From Myxococcaceae bacterium (lineage in GTDB: Bacteria > Myxococcota > Myxococcia > Myxococcales > Myxococcaceae): DNA of 6,590 nucleotides. The notes beneath the pieces are model-generated. The model saw only the letters and a program-made list of their open reading frames with translations, was not told where the DNA came from and did not search any database. The translations under genes were made by a program, and so were the position numbers. The stretch is from positions 1 to 6,590 of the forward strand of contig JAGSPQ010000205.1 of the NCBI GenBank assembly GCA_018262385.1, read 5' to 3'. Shown in pieces: positions 1 through 5,426 of this stretch (within the stretch, counting starts at the first letter, position 1; the number at the start of each line of letters is the position of its first letter).

Positions 1-2
1 CG

Positions 3-791
3 GGCGCGGGCACCGGCGCGGCGATCGCCTCGTACAGCCCGGGCCTGGAGAAGGCGGTCGACTTCGGCTGGTGGGCGGTGATCTGCAAGGTGCTGCTGAC
101 GGTGCTGAAGTTCTTCCACGGAATCTTCGGCAACTGGGGGGTGGCGATCATCATGCTGACCGTCGGGGTGAAGGTGCTGCTGCTGCCGCTGACCCACAAG
201 GCGATGGTCAGCGCGGAGTCGATGAAGAAGCTGCAGCCCCAGATGGAGGCGATGAAGAAGAAGTTCCCCGACGACAAAGAGCGGCAGAACGTCGAGATGA
301 TGAAGATGTACCAGGAGCAGAAGGTCAACCCGCTCGGAGGCTGTCTGCCGCTGCTGCTGCAGCTGCCGGTGTGGGCGGCGCTCTTCACCACCCTGCGCAC
401 CAGCTACGAGCTGTACAGCGAGCCGTTCTTCGGACCGGTGTGGACGGACCTCACCTACAAGGATCCGACCTACATGCTGCCGCTGGCGCTGGGGGTGACG
501 ATGATCATCACCCAGCGGCTGCAGCCGCAGATGATGGATGCGACCCAGGCGAAGATCATGACCTGGTTCATGCCGATCTTCTTCACCGCGATCATGATGA
601 ACTACCCGGCGGGTCTCGCCCTCTACATCTTCACCAACAACCTGCTGTCGATCGGCCAGCAGGCGGCGCTCAAGCGGTACCTGGCGAGGAAGGGCGACTC
701 GTCCGGCGGCGGATCGCCGCGCCCCGCTCCATCGGACAAGCCGGACAAACCAGACAAGACGAAGAAGTTGCAGCCGGCCACCAAGGCCTGA
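3..791 (+). CDS. yidC: Membrane protein insertase YidC (3' part; start lies upstream of window)
   Basis: YidC/Oxa1-family insertase of the inner membrane, which inserts and folds membrane proteins alone or with SecYEG. The reading frame is open from the first full codon, so the large periplasmic domain and true start are missing; about 262 codons are visible. The hydrophobic segment after VDFGWW is followed by a second with VGVKVLLLPLT. Its Lys (codon 171-173) holds the place of the conserved Arg in the hydrophilic groove of E. coli YidC and B. subtilis SpoIIIJ. A charged cytoplasmic hairpin follows (MKKLQPQMEAMKKKF to MMKMYQEQ), then the hallmark VNPLGGCLPLLLQLPVW and further membrane segments (YMLPLALGVTMII; WFMPIFFTAIMMNYPAGLALY). 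The last ~40 residues are a Pro/Ser/Lys-rich tail ending in KPDKPDKTKK; basic tails like this contact the ribosome in some YidC proteins (family knowledge). The next gene begins within 40 bases. Confidence 0.96.
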   Translation, partial: GAGTGAAIASYSPGLEKAVDFGWWAVICKVLLTVLKFFHGIFGNWGVAIIMLTVGVKVLLLPLTHKAMVSAESMKKLQPQMEAMKKKFPDDKERQNVEMMKMYQEQKVNPLGGCLPLLLQLPVWAALFTTLRTSYELYSEPFFGPVWTDLTYKDPTYMLPLALGVTMIITQRLQPQMMDATQAKIMTWFMPIFFTAIMMNYPAGLALYIFTNNLLSIGQQAALKRYLARKGDSSGGGSPRPAPSDKPDKPDKTKKLQPATKA

Positions 792-828
792 AGTGGTTCC
801 GGCCTCGGGGCTGGCAAGAGGGGTGGTT

Positions 829-1608
829 GTGGAAAAGCAACAGCAGGTCGAAAAGCTGCTCGGGGACATCCTCACGCTGATGCAGTTTCCAGCGCGACTC
901 GATTTCAAGGACGCCGCCGATGGGAGCCTCGCCGTCGCGATGCACTTTCTCGGCGAGGTCCCGCAGGGGATTACTGCGGGGAAGAAGAGCTATCTGGTGG
1001 ACTCACTCCAATTTCTGCTGAACAAATGCATCAACCGCCCGAACACCGAGCGCCGCTGGGTGACGCTCGGCGTCGGTGGTTTTCCGGAGCCCCGCGGATC
1101 CCGGCCGCCGGCGCCCGTCGCCGCGGTGGGCGCCGCCCCGAGTGCGCCGGGTGCCGCCCCGGCCCGGGCGTCGGCTCCCGCTGCCGCTCCGGCTCGGGCG
1201 TCTGCTCCGGCTCCGGCCGCCTCCGCGGGAGCAGGCGGGAACCATCGTCCGGCCCGGCCTCCTCCTGCCGCCCGGGCTGATCCGAAGGGTGGCTCGCAGC
1301 GGTCAGCGCGTCCGCCCGAGGTCGATGAGTCGAAGCTCGAGGTGACGCCGGATCCGCTGGTGGCGGCGTTGGGGAAGGCGCTCGCCGAGAAGTCGGCGAA
1401 GCTGGGGCGCTGCTACGCGGTGGCGATGATCTCCACCGAGGATCGCGCCCGAATGCTCCAGGCGGCGAAGCAGGTTCCGGGAATGACGGCGCGGGTGGAA
1501 GGCGAGAGTCACTTTCGCCGGCTGGCGTTCATTCCGCAGAAGCCGAGCGCGATGCCGAAGCGGCACGCGATGGCGGTGTACCCGGACGACGAAGAAGAGG
1601 GAGACTGA
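829..1608 (+). CDS. KhpB/Jag-like RNA-binding protein (KH-like plus R3H-like domains)
   Basis: Protein of 259 residues, probably the counterpart of Jag (SpoIIIJ-associated protein, also KhpB), a cytoplasmic RNA-binding protein usually encoded next to yidC. Residues 8-90 resemble the Jag KH domain: LVDSLQFLLNKCINR, then TERRWVTLGVGGFPEPR, align with the family pattern LDALQYLVN...ER..V.LDVEGYRERR. Residues 91-165 are a Pro/Ala/Gly/Arg linker containing PARASAPA twice. Residues 175-236 resemble the R3H domain, ending PGMTARVEGESHFRRLAFIP like the Jag PGVTTRSEGEGPDRRVVI. An acidic tail (DDEEEGD) closes the protein. The KH GxxG loop reads GKKS, and the His of the R3H signature appears to be Leu (RARML). 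The start is uncertain: GTG 829 was chosen because AAGAGGGG (816-823) is well placed, but GTG 823 and GTG 793 are in frame. The usual Jag-N domain is absent. Family assignment is by motif reading only. Confidence 0.8.
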   Translation: MEKQQQVEKLLGDILTLMQFPARLDFKDAADGSLAVAMHFLGEVPQGITAGKKSYLVDSLQFLLNKCINRPNTERRWVTLGVGGFPEPRGSRPPAPVAAVGAAPSAPGAAPARASAPAAAPARASAPAPAASAGAGGNHRPARPPPAARADPKGGSQRSARPPEVDESKLEVTPDPLVAALGKALAEKSAKLGRCYAVAMISTEDRARMLQAAKQVPGMTARVEGESHFRRLAFIPQKPSAMPKRHAMAVYPDDEEEGD

Positions 1609-1613
1609 GAGCC

Positions 1614-1838
1614 GTGGGAAAGGCGAAGTCGCTCAAAGACAAGCTGTGGGGCGCGGCGGTGCTGAAGACCAGCTTCGCCTTGCGCGACGGGCTCGAGTCG
1701 ACTGCCTTTCGCAGCATCTATCCCGGCGTGCTGCGGGACCTCGGCGTGGAAGACGCGGCGGTCGACGCGTACATCGCCGCCAACCGCGAGGCCGTGGAGA
1801 AGGCGGCGCGGGGCAGCGTCGGCGACACCGGCGAGTAG
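1614..1838 (+). CDS. Small conserved-position hypothetical protein, 74 aa
   Basis: I do not recognise this protein. It begins at GTG, five bases after the jag-like stop codon, with a purine-rich GAGGGAG at 1597-1603 as a plausible ribosome binding site. It ends 12 bases before mnmE, so it sits as a co-transcribed link in the run. The product is soluble: a basic N-terminus (MGKAKSLKDKLWGAAVLK) is followed by what look like short helices (LRDGLESTAF, YPGVLRDLGV) and an Ala/Glu-rich helix (AAVDAYIAANREAVEKAARG). It has no Cys, no signal peptide and no membrane segment. Third-position GC matches the neighbouring genes. The tight packing and plausible protein composition argue that it is real; no function can be inferred beyond its company of RNA-related genes. 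Confidence 0.65.
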   Translation: MGKAKSLKDKLWGAAVLKTSFALRDGLESTAFRSIYPGVLRDLGVEDAAVDAYIAANREAVEKAARGSVGDTGE

Positions 1839-1850
1839 CGCGGGGGCTGG

Positions 1851-3161
1851 TTGAGCACCATCGCCGCAATCGCGACCGGGCCGGCCCGCGGCGGAATCGG
1901 GGTGCTGCGCATCAGCGGGCCGCTGGCGATCGAAGCTGCGCGGCGGGTCGTGCCGGGCCTGGCACCCTCTCCTGCTGCGCGGCATGCGTACTTTCTTCCG
2001 TTCACCGATGGTGCGGGCGCAGTGGTCGACGAAGGGGTGGCGCTCTACTTCCAGGCGCCGGCGTCGTTCACCGGCGAAGACGTGGTCGAGCTTCACGCGC
2101 ATGGCGCTCCGCGGTTGCTGCAGCTGTTGCTGGAGGCGGTGACCGCGTTGGCCGGAGTGCGAATCGCCGAGCCGGGAGAGTTCACCCGTCGCGCCTTCCT
2201 CAACGGGCGGATTGATCTCACCCGCGCCGAGGCGGTGGCGGACTTGATCGCCGCGGATTCCGAGGCCGCGGTGCGGGCCGCTGCGGCCCAGCTGGCCGGC
2301 GCGCTGTCCGAGCAGCTGCGCGCGGTGCGGACGCCGTTGGTCGCGCTCCACGCGGATCTCGAGGCGGCGCTCGACTTCCCGGAAGAGTCGGAAGGAAGCG
2401 AGGTCGAGACCGCGGCCCGGCTCGGCGTGGCGCTCGAGGCGCTGAGCTCGCTTCGGGATCGCGGGCGCCGGGGCTCGCTCATCCGCCGCGGCGTGCAGGT
2501 GGTGCTCTACGGCCCGGTGAACTCGGGCAAGTCGACCCTCTTCAATCGCCTCGTTGGCAGCGAGCGCGCGCTGGTCGACGAGACTCCCGGGACCACGCGC
2601 GACGCACTCGAGGCACGCCTGGAGTGGGACGGGCTGCAGGTGACCCTGGTCGACACTGCCGGTCTGCGCGCGTCCCCCGAGCGGCTCGAGGCGCGCGGGA
2701 TCGAGCGGACCCGCCAGGCGCTCGAGGGCTCGGACCTGGCGGTGTTGCTGTGGCCTCCCGACAGCACGGGCGTCGACCTCGCCCAGTGGCGGCGCGAGGC
2801 TTCCGACGCGAGGCGAATCGAGGTTCAGGGGAAGGCGGATCTGCGGCCTGCGCCGGCTGGAGCGCTCGGGGTCAGCGGGCAGACGGGCGCGGGGGTGGAG
2901 GCGCTGCGCGCTCGGATTCTCGAGGCGGTCGGCTACCAGCGCGCCGAGGCGGTCGCGCTCTCGTCGGCACGGCACCTGGAGGCGATCGATCGCGCGGTCG
3001 AGGCGCTCGAGCGCGCGGTGGCCGCGCAGAAGGAGAGCACGCTGGAGGTGGTCGCCGGAGAAACGGCCGCCGCCCTTCGCCTGCTCGCAGAAATCACCGG
3101 CGAGGATGCCCGCACCGAGTTGCTCGACGCGATCTTCGAACGGTTCTGCATCGGCAAATAG
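1851..3161 (+). CDS. mnmE: tRNA uridine-5-carboxymethylaminomethyl modification GTPase MnmE
   Basis: MnmE (TrmE), which with MnmG adds the aminomethyl or carboxymethylaminomethyl group to C5 of wobble U34 in certain tRNAs, using a one-carbon unit from methylenetetrahydrofolate and GTP hydrolysis. Length is 436 aa, slightly below the usual ~450. The start is TTG, giving MSTIAAIATGPARGGIGVLR, the typical N-terminus; no ATG or GTG fits. Residues 1-118 are the folate-binding domain, with the conserved EPGEFTRRAFLNGRIDLTRA at 107-126. A helical domain is interrupted by the G domain: G1 GPVNSGKS (221-228), switch TPGTTRD (245-251) and G3 DTAG (268-271). Glu280 aligns with the catalytic Glu282 of E. 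coli. The C-terminal CIGK motif, with its essential Cys433, is intact. Odd points: G4 reads GKAD instead of NKxD, and G5 reads SGQ instead of SAK. The next gene, mnmG, encodes the partner subunit after a 355-base gap. Confidence 0.97.
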   Translation: MSTIAAIATGPARGGIGVLRISGPLAIEAARRVVPGLAPSPAARHAYFLPFTDGAGAVVDEGVALYFQAPASFTGEDVVELHAHGAPRLLQLLLEAVTALAGVRIAEPGEFTRRAFLNGRIDLTRAEAVADLIAADSEAAVRAAAAQLAGALSEQLRAVRTPLVALHADLEAALDFPEESEGSEVETAARLGVALEALSSLRDRGRRGSLIRRGVQVVLYGPVNSGKSTLFNRLVGSERALVDETPGTTRDALEARLEWDGLQVTLVDTAGLRASPERLEARGIERTRQALEGSDLAVLLWPPDSTGVDLAQWRREASDARRIEVQGKADLRPAPAGALGVSGQTGAGVEALRARILEAVGYQRAEAVALSSARHLEAIDRAVEALERAVAAQKESTLEVVAGETAAALRLLAEITGEDARTELLDAIFERFCIGK

Positions 3162-3184
3162 GATCTGGGCGGGTGGCTTTGAAT

Positions 3185-3250
3185 GTCCACAGAACAGCCG
3201 ACTGGTGTGGCGGCGGAAGTTGCGCCGGTCGAAATAGTCCACAGAAAAGC
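3185..3250 (+). repeat. Pair of 14-bp direct repeats with DnaA-box-like cores
   Basis: GTCCACAGAACAGC at 3185-3198 recurs as GTCCACAGAAAAGC at 3237-3250, one mismatch in 14, with starts 52 bp apart (close to five helical turns). The 9-mers ATGTCCACA (3183-3191) and TAGTCCACA (3235-3243) each differ at two positions from the DnaA box TTATCCACA and at one from the TTGTCCACA form seen in GC-rich bacteria. The repeat is directly visible; DnaA binding is inferred. Confidence 0.55.
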
Positions 3251-3347
3251 AGCGGCCAGGCCGGCCCCCGGGGCGGTTCGGCGGGCCACGTCGCCCGTGT
3301 CGAGGCGTGGTGCGTTTCAGGAACGGCCCGACGGTTCTTGTCGCGCA

Positions 3348-3375
3348 GCCCGAGCAGGGTCCTCGTGCTCGGTGC
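3348..3375. repeat. GC-rich inverted repeat (hairpin potential) upstream of mnmG
   Basis: CCGAGCA at 3350-3356 is perfectly complementary to TGCTCGG at 3366-3372, with a nine-base loop. The stem can extend by two G-C pairs past a one-base bulge. No T-run follows, so it is not a standard intrinsic terminator. It could be an RNA structure in the mnmG leader, a protein site, or chance in GC-rich DNA. Confidence 0.3.
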
Positions 3376-3516
3376 CTGAAGCCGGTCGCGTCGGGGGGGG
3401 CAGCGGTCGTGACTGCGCGCCGGCGGTGGGTGCCGCCCTGCCCCACTGGAGCGCGCTGCGCGGCTTTCGGTCGAGAGCAGGTATTCACTCCGACTCGGCT
3501 GCGGTAAACGAACGCG

Positions 3517-5334
3517 GTGCAGTCGTTCGACGTCATCGTCATCGGGCTCGGTCACGCGGGATGCGAGGCGGCGCTGGCGTGCGCGCGCGTCGGGCTCAAG
3601 ACCGCGGGAGTGACGCTGCGGGCCGATCGCGCCGCGGTGATGAGCTGCAACCCGGCGATCGGCGGCACCGCGAAAGGTCACCTCGTCCGCGAGCTCGACG
3701 CGCTGGGCGGGCAGATGGCGCGGGCCGCGGACCAGGCGGGCACCCACTTCGTCACCCTCAATGCTTCGAAGGGCCCGGCGGTGCGCGCGACCCGGGTGCT
3801 GTGCGATCGCGACGCCTACGCGCGGACGATGCAGGCCAGCCTGGCCGCCGAGCCCCAGCTCTGCGTGATCGAGGGCGAGGTCCGGGTGCTCCACGTGGAA
3901 CACGGCCGCGTTCGCGGAGTGGAGCTCGCCGACGGGCGCCAGCTGGTGGCTCCGGCGGTGGTGGTGACCACCGGCACCTTCCTCCAGGCGTTGATGCACC
4001 TCGGGCCGGTGAAGGAGGTCGGTGGGCGGTTGGGCGATGCTGCCGCCACCGGACTGTCTGATTCGCTCCGCGGGCTCGGCTTCGTGCTGGCCCGGTTCAA
4101 GACCGGCACCCCGGCCCGGCTCAAGCGGAGCACGATCGACTTCAGCCGCTGCGAGCGGCAGCCTTCGGACCCGGCTCCGCGACCGTTCTCCCTCCGCACC
4201 CCGGCTGCCCCCTTCCCGCTGCAGCCGCTGCTGGACTGCTGGGTGACCCACACCCAGGCGTCCACCCACGAGGTGCTCCGGAGCAACCTGCACCGCTCGC
4301 CGCTCTACCGGGGCGACATCGTGGGCCGGGGTCCTCGCTACTGTCCGAGCGTGGAGGACAAGGTGGTGCGGTTCGCGAGCAAGGTGCGGCACACGGTGTT
4401 TCTCGAGCCGGAGGGGCCCTCCTCCGACCTGGTCTACCCGGCCGGCCTGTCGACCAGTCTCCCCGCCGAGGTGCAGCTGCAGTTCCTGCGGACCATTCCC
4501 GGGCTGGAGGCGGTGGAGGTCGAGCGCTTCGGCTACGCGGTCGAGTACGACTTCGCTCCGCCCACCCAGCTGCGGCCGACCCTGGAGACCCGGGCGGTCG
4601 GCGGGCTGTTCTTCGCCGGTCAGCTGAACGGGACGTCGGGGTACGAGGAGGCCGCCTTTCAGGGCCTGGTGGCGGGGATCAACGCCGGGCTGCAGGTGCG
4701 CGGTCAGCCGGCCCTGGTCCTGGGTCGGGAGGAGGCCCACGGGGCGGTGCTGCTCGACGAGCTGGTGACCCACGGGGTCGATGAGCCGTTTCGGATGTTC
4801 ACCTCCCGGAGCGAGCATCGGCTGAAGCTGCGGGAAGGCAATGCCGCGCTGCGGCTGAGCGCCCATGGTCATCGGGTGGGGTTGGTGGCCGCGGACGAGC
4901 TGGCCCGGGTCGAGGGATGGCGGCAGGCGATCGATGGCGAGATCCAGCGGCTGGGGAGCCAGCGGCTGCTGACCGCGCTCAAGCGGCCCGAGGTCACCTA
5001 CGACAGCCTGGTTGCAGCCGACCCGGCCCGGCCGGACTTGCCGCGCTGCGTCCAGGAGGAGGTCGAGGTGGAGGTGAAGTACGCCGGGTACATCGCGATG
5101 GCGGATGCCTCGCTGGCCCGGTCCCACACCGGGTTCGACCACTGGAGCATCCCTGACGCGTTGCGGTGGGAGGAGGTCCCCGGCCTGTCCTCCGAGGCCC
5201 GGGAACGGCTCGCCCGAGGCAAGCCCGGCTCCATCGGCCATGCCCGCCGGCTGCTGGGGCTGAATCCTTCGGCCATCGGGTTGGTGCTGGTGCACCTCAA
5301 GCGGCTGCGCCAGGGAGCGCCTGGTTCCACGTGA
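3517..5334 (+). CDS. mnmG: tRNA uridine-5-carboxymethylaminomethyl modification enzyme MnmG (GidA)
   Basis: FAD-dependent partner of MnmE in forming cmnm5U34 or nm5U34 on tRNA; cytoplasmic. Length is 605 aa. The start GTG 3517 is firm because an in-frame TAA lies at 3505-3507 and MQSFDVIVIG is the expected N-terminus, although the ribosome binding site is weak. Visible motifs: dinucleotide fold GLGHAG (10-15); SCNPAIGG (43-50) with the conserved Cys44; LNASKGPAVRATR (81-93); FKTGTP (194-199); GidA signature 1 GPRYCPSVEDK (272-282) with Cys276; signature 2 AGQLNGTSGYEEAA (367-380); MFTSRSEHRLKLRE (427-440); and the C-terminal KYAGYIAMAD (521-530) and SIGHARRLLGLNP, part of the tRNA/MnmE-interacting region. 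It is about 24 residues shorter than E. coli MnmG; the difference is a shortened insertion before KRPEVTYDSL (489-498). The stop codon lies inside a parS site, and an internal parS-like palindrome falls at codons 124-129. Confidence 0.98.
   Translation: MQSFDVIVIGLGHAGCEAALACARVGLKTAGVTLRADRAAVMSCNPAIGGTAKGHLVRELDALGGQMARAADQAGTHFVTLNASKGPAVRATRVLCDRDAYARTMQASLAAEPQLCVIEGEVRVLHVEHGRVRGVELADGRQLVAPAVVVTTGTFLQALMHLGPVKEVGGRLGDAAATGLSDSLRGLGFVLARFKTGTPARLKRSTIDFSRCERQPSDPAPRPFSLRTPAAPFPLQPLLDCWVTHTQASTHEVLRSNLHRSPLYRGDIVGRGPRYCPSVEDKVVRFASKVRHTVFLEPEGPSSDLVYPAGLSTSLPAEVQLQFLRTIPGLEAVEVERFGYAVEYDFAPPTQLRPTLETRAVGGLFFAGQLNGTSGYEEAAFQGLVAGINAGLQVRGQPALVLGREEAHGAVLLDELVTHGVDEPFRMFTSRSEHRLKLREGNAALRLSAHGHRVGLVAADELARVEGWRQAIDGEIQRLGSQRLLTALKRPEVTYDSLVAADPARPDLPRCVQEEVEVEVKYAGYIAMADASLARSHTGFDHWSIPDALRWEEVPGLSSEARERLARGKPGSIGHARRLLGLNPSAIGLVLVHLKRLRQGAPGST
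3887..3902. promoter_or_regulatory. parS-like ParB-binding site within mnmG (one mismatch)
   Basis: TGCTCCACGTGGAACA differs from the perfect palindrome TGTTCCACGTGGAACA only at its third base. It matches the parS core GTTYCACGTGRAAC at 13 of 14 positions. It is coding (VLHVEH of MnmG). ParB occupancy is inferred from similarity; parS sites inside genes are known in other bacteria. Confidence 0.55.
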
Positions 5335-5338
5335 AACA
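5323..5338. promoter_or_regulatory. parS site for chromosome partitioning (ParB binding), across the mnmG stop codon
   Basis: GGTTCCACGTGAAACA matches the bacterial parS consensus TGTTTCACGTGAAACA at 14 of 16 positions; the inner GTTYCACGTGRAAC pattern matches fully. The last mnmG codons (GGT TCC ACG TGA) are part of the site. ParB loads on parS and spreads to form the segregation complex near the origin. An identical 16-mer lies at 6079-6094. Confidence 0.88.
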
Positions 5339-5344
5339 ACAGCC

Positions 5345-5353
5345 TGTGGAAAA
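5345..5353 (-). promoter_or_regulatory. Probable DnaA box (TTTTCCACA) upstream of rsmG
   Basis: On the minus strand this reads TTTTCCACA, one mismatch from the consensus TTATCCACA. It starts seven bases after the parS site at the end of mnmG, in the short and less GC-rich leader of rsmG. It has the same orientation as the perfect box at 5418-5426. Confidence 0.55.
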
Positions 5354-5376
5354 CGTGTTCGTAACTTCGAGATCGC

Positions 5377-5407
5377 CCCAAGGTCATGAAACCGGGACCG
5401 CTTTGGG
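5377..5407 (+). promoter_or_regulatory. Possible hairpin overlapping the rsmG ribosome binding site
   Basis: CCCAAGGTC (5377-5385) can pair with GACC (5396-5399) and TTGGG (5403-5407), leaving a ten-base loop and a three-base bulge. The distal arm shares its last G residues with the start of the purine-rich ribosome binding site. If it forms in the mRNA it could limit initiation of rsmG. This comes from base-pair reading only; no folding energy was computed. Confidence 0.25.
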
Positions 5408-5414
5408 AGGGAGG
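5405..5414 (+). promoter_or_regulatory. Strong ribosome binding site that sets the rsmG start
   Basis: GGGAGGGAGG lies four bases before GTG 5419 (eight bases if its first GGGAGG is the pairing part). An in-frame ATG at 5386 would place this motif inside the coding region and has no comparable site of its own, so GTG 5419 is preferred. Confidence 0.75.
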
Positions 5415-5417
5415 TCC

Positions 5418-5426
5418 TGTGGATAA
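5418..5426 (-). promoter_or_regulatory. Perfect DnaA box (TTATCCACA) on the rsmG start codon
   Basis: The minus strand reads TTATCCACA exactly. The site covers the GTG start and the following GAT and AA of rsmG. It is the only exact consensus box I found in the window, and a rough base-composition estimate puts the chance expectation in GC-rich DNA of this length far below one. Confidence 0.65.

Larger units (their letters stand above)
3162..3516. other. Long intergenic region between mnmE and mnmG; possible replication-origin element
   Basis: 355 bases without a convincing gene, in a run whose other gaps are 5 to about 85 bases. It holds two near-identical 14-bp repeats with DnaA-box-like cores (3185-3198 and 3237-3250), a GC-rich inverted repeat at 3348-3375, and a run of eight G at 3393-3400. 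A weak TTATNCACA-like match (7/9) lies at 3481-3489. No clear sigma70-type promoter and no markedly AT-rich unwinding segment were seen. An open frame across part of it (3307-3507, 66 codons) has an Arg/Pro-rich product and no ribosome binding site, so it was not called. In E. coli the origin lies directly upstream of mnmG; whether this gap is an origin here is inference. Confidence 0.5.

Noticed and set aside
436..446. TGTGGAC in yidC as a further DnaA box
   Set aside because: Only the TCCACA half matches; three mismatches to the consensus within coding sequence are not meaningful.
1084..1300. CRISPR-like or mobile repeat in the GC-rich tract of the jag-like gene
   Set aside because: The repetition is in-frame Pro/Ala codons of a linker; there are no spaced identical repeats or terminal inverted repeats.
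3307..3507. 66-codon plus-strand frame upstream of mnmG
   Set aside because: No ribosome binding site, composition like random GC-rich translation, and it contains the G8 tract and the inverted repeat.
1509..3542. Minus-strand open frame of 677 codons opposite mnmE
   Set aside because: Antisense shadow of mnmE in GC-rich DNA; low-complexity Arg/Gly/Ala composition and no ribosome binding site or domain.
3183..4061. Plus-strand frame starting ATG in the mnmE-mnmG gap and running into mnmG
   Set aside because: It runs out of frame through the 5' part of mnmG; the product turns Arg/Gly-rich and has no recognisable domain. The apparent start is part of the 14-bp repeat.
5386..5418. Upstream ATG as the start of rsmG
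   Set aside because: The strong ribosome binding site lies inside this extension, directly before GTG 5419, and the extra residues do not resemble RsmG N-termini.
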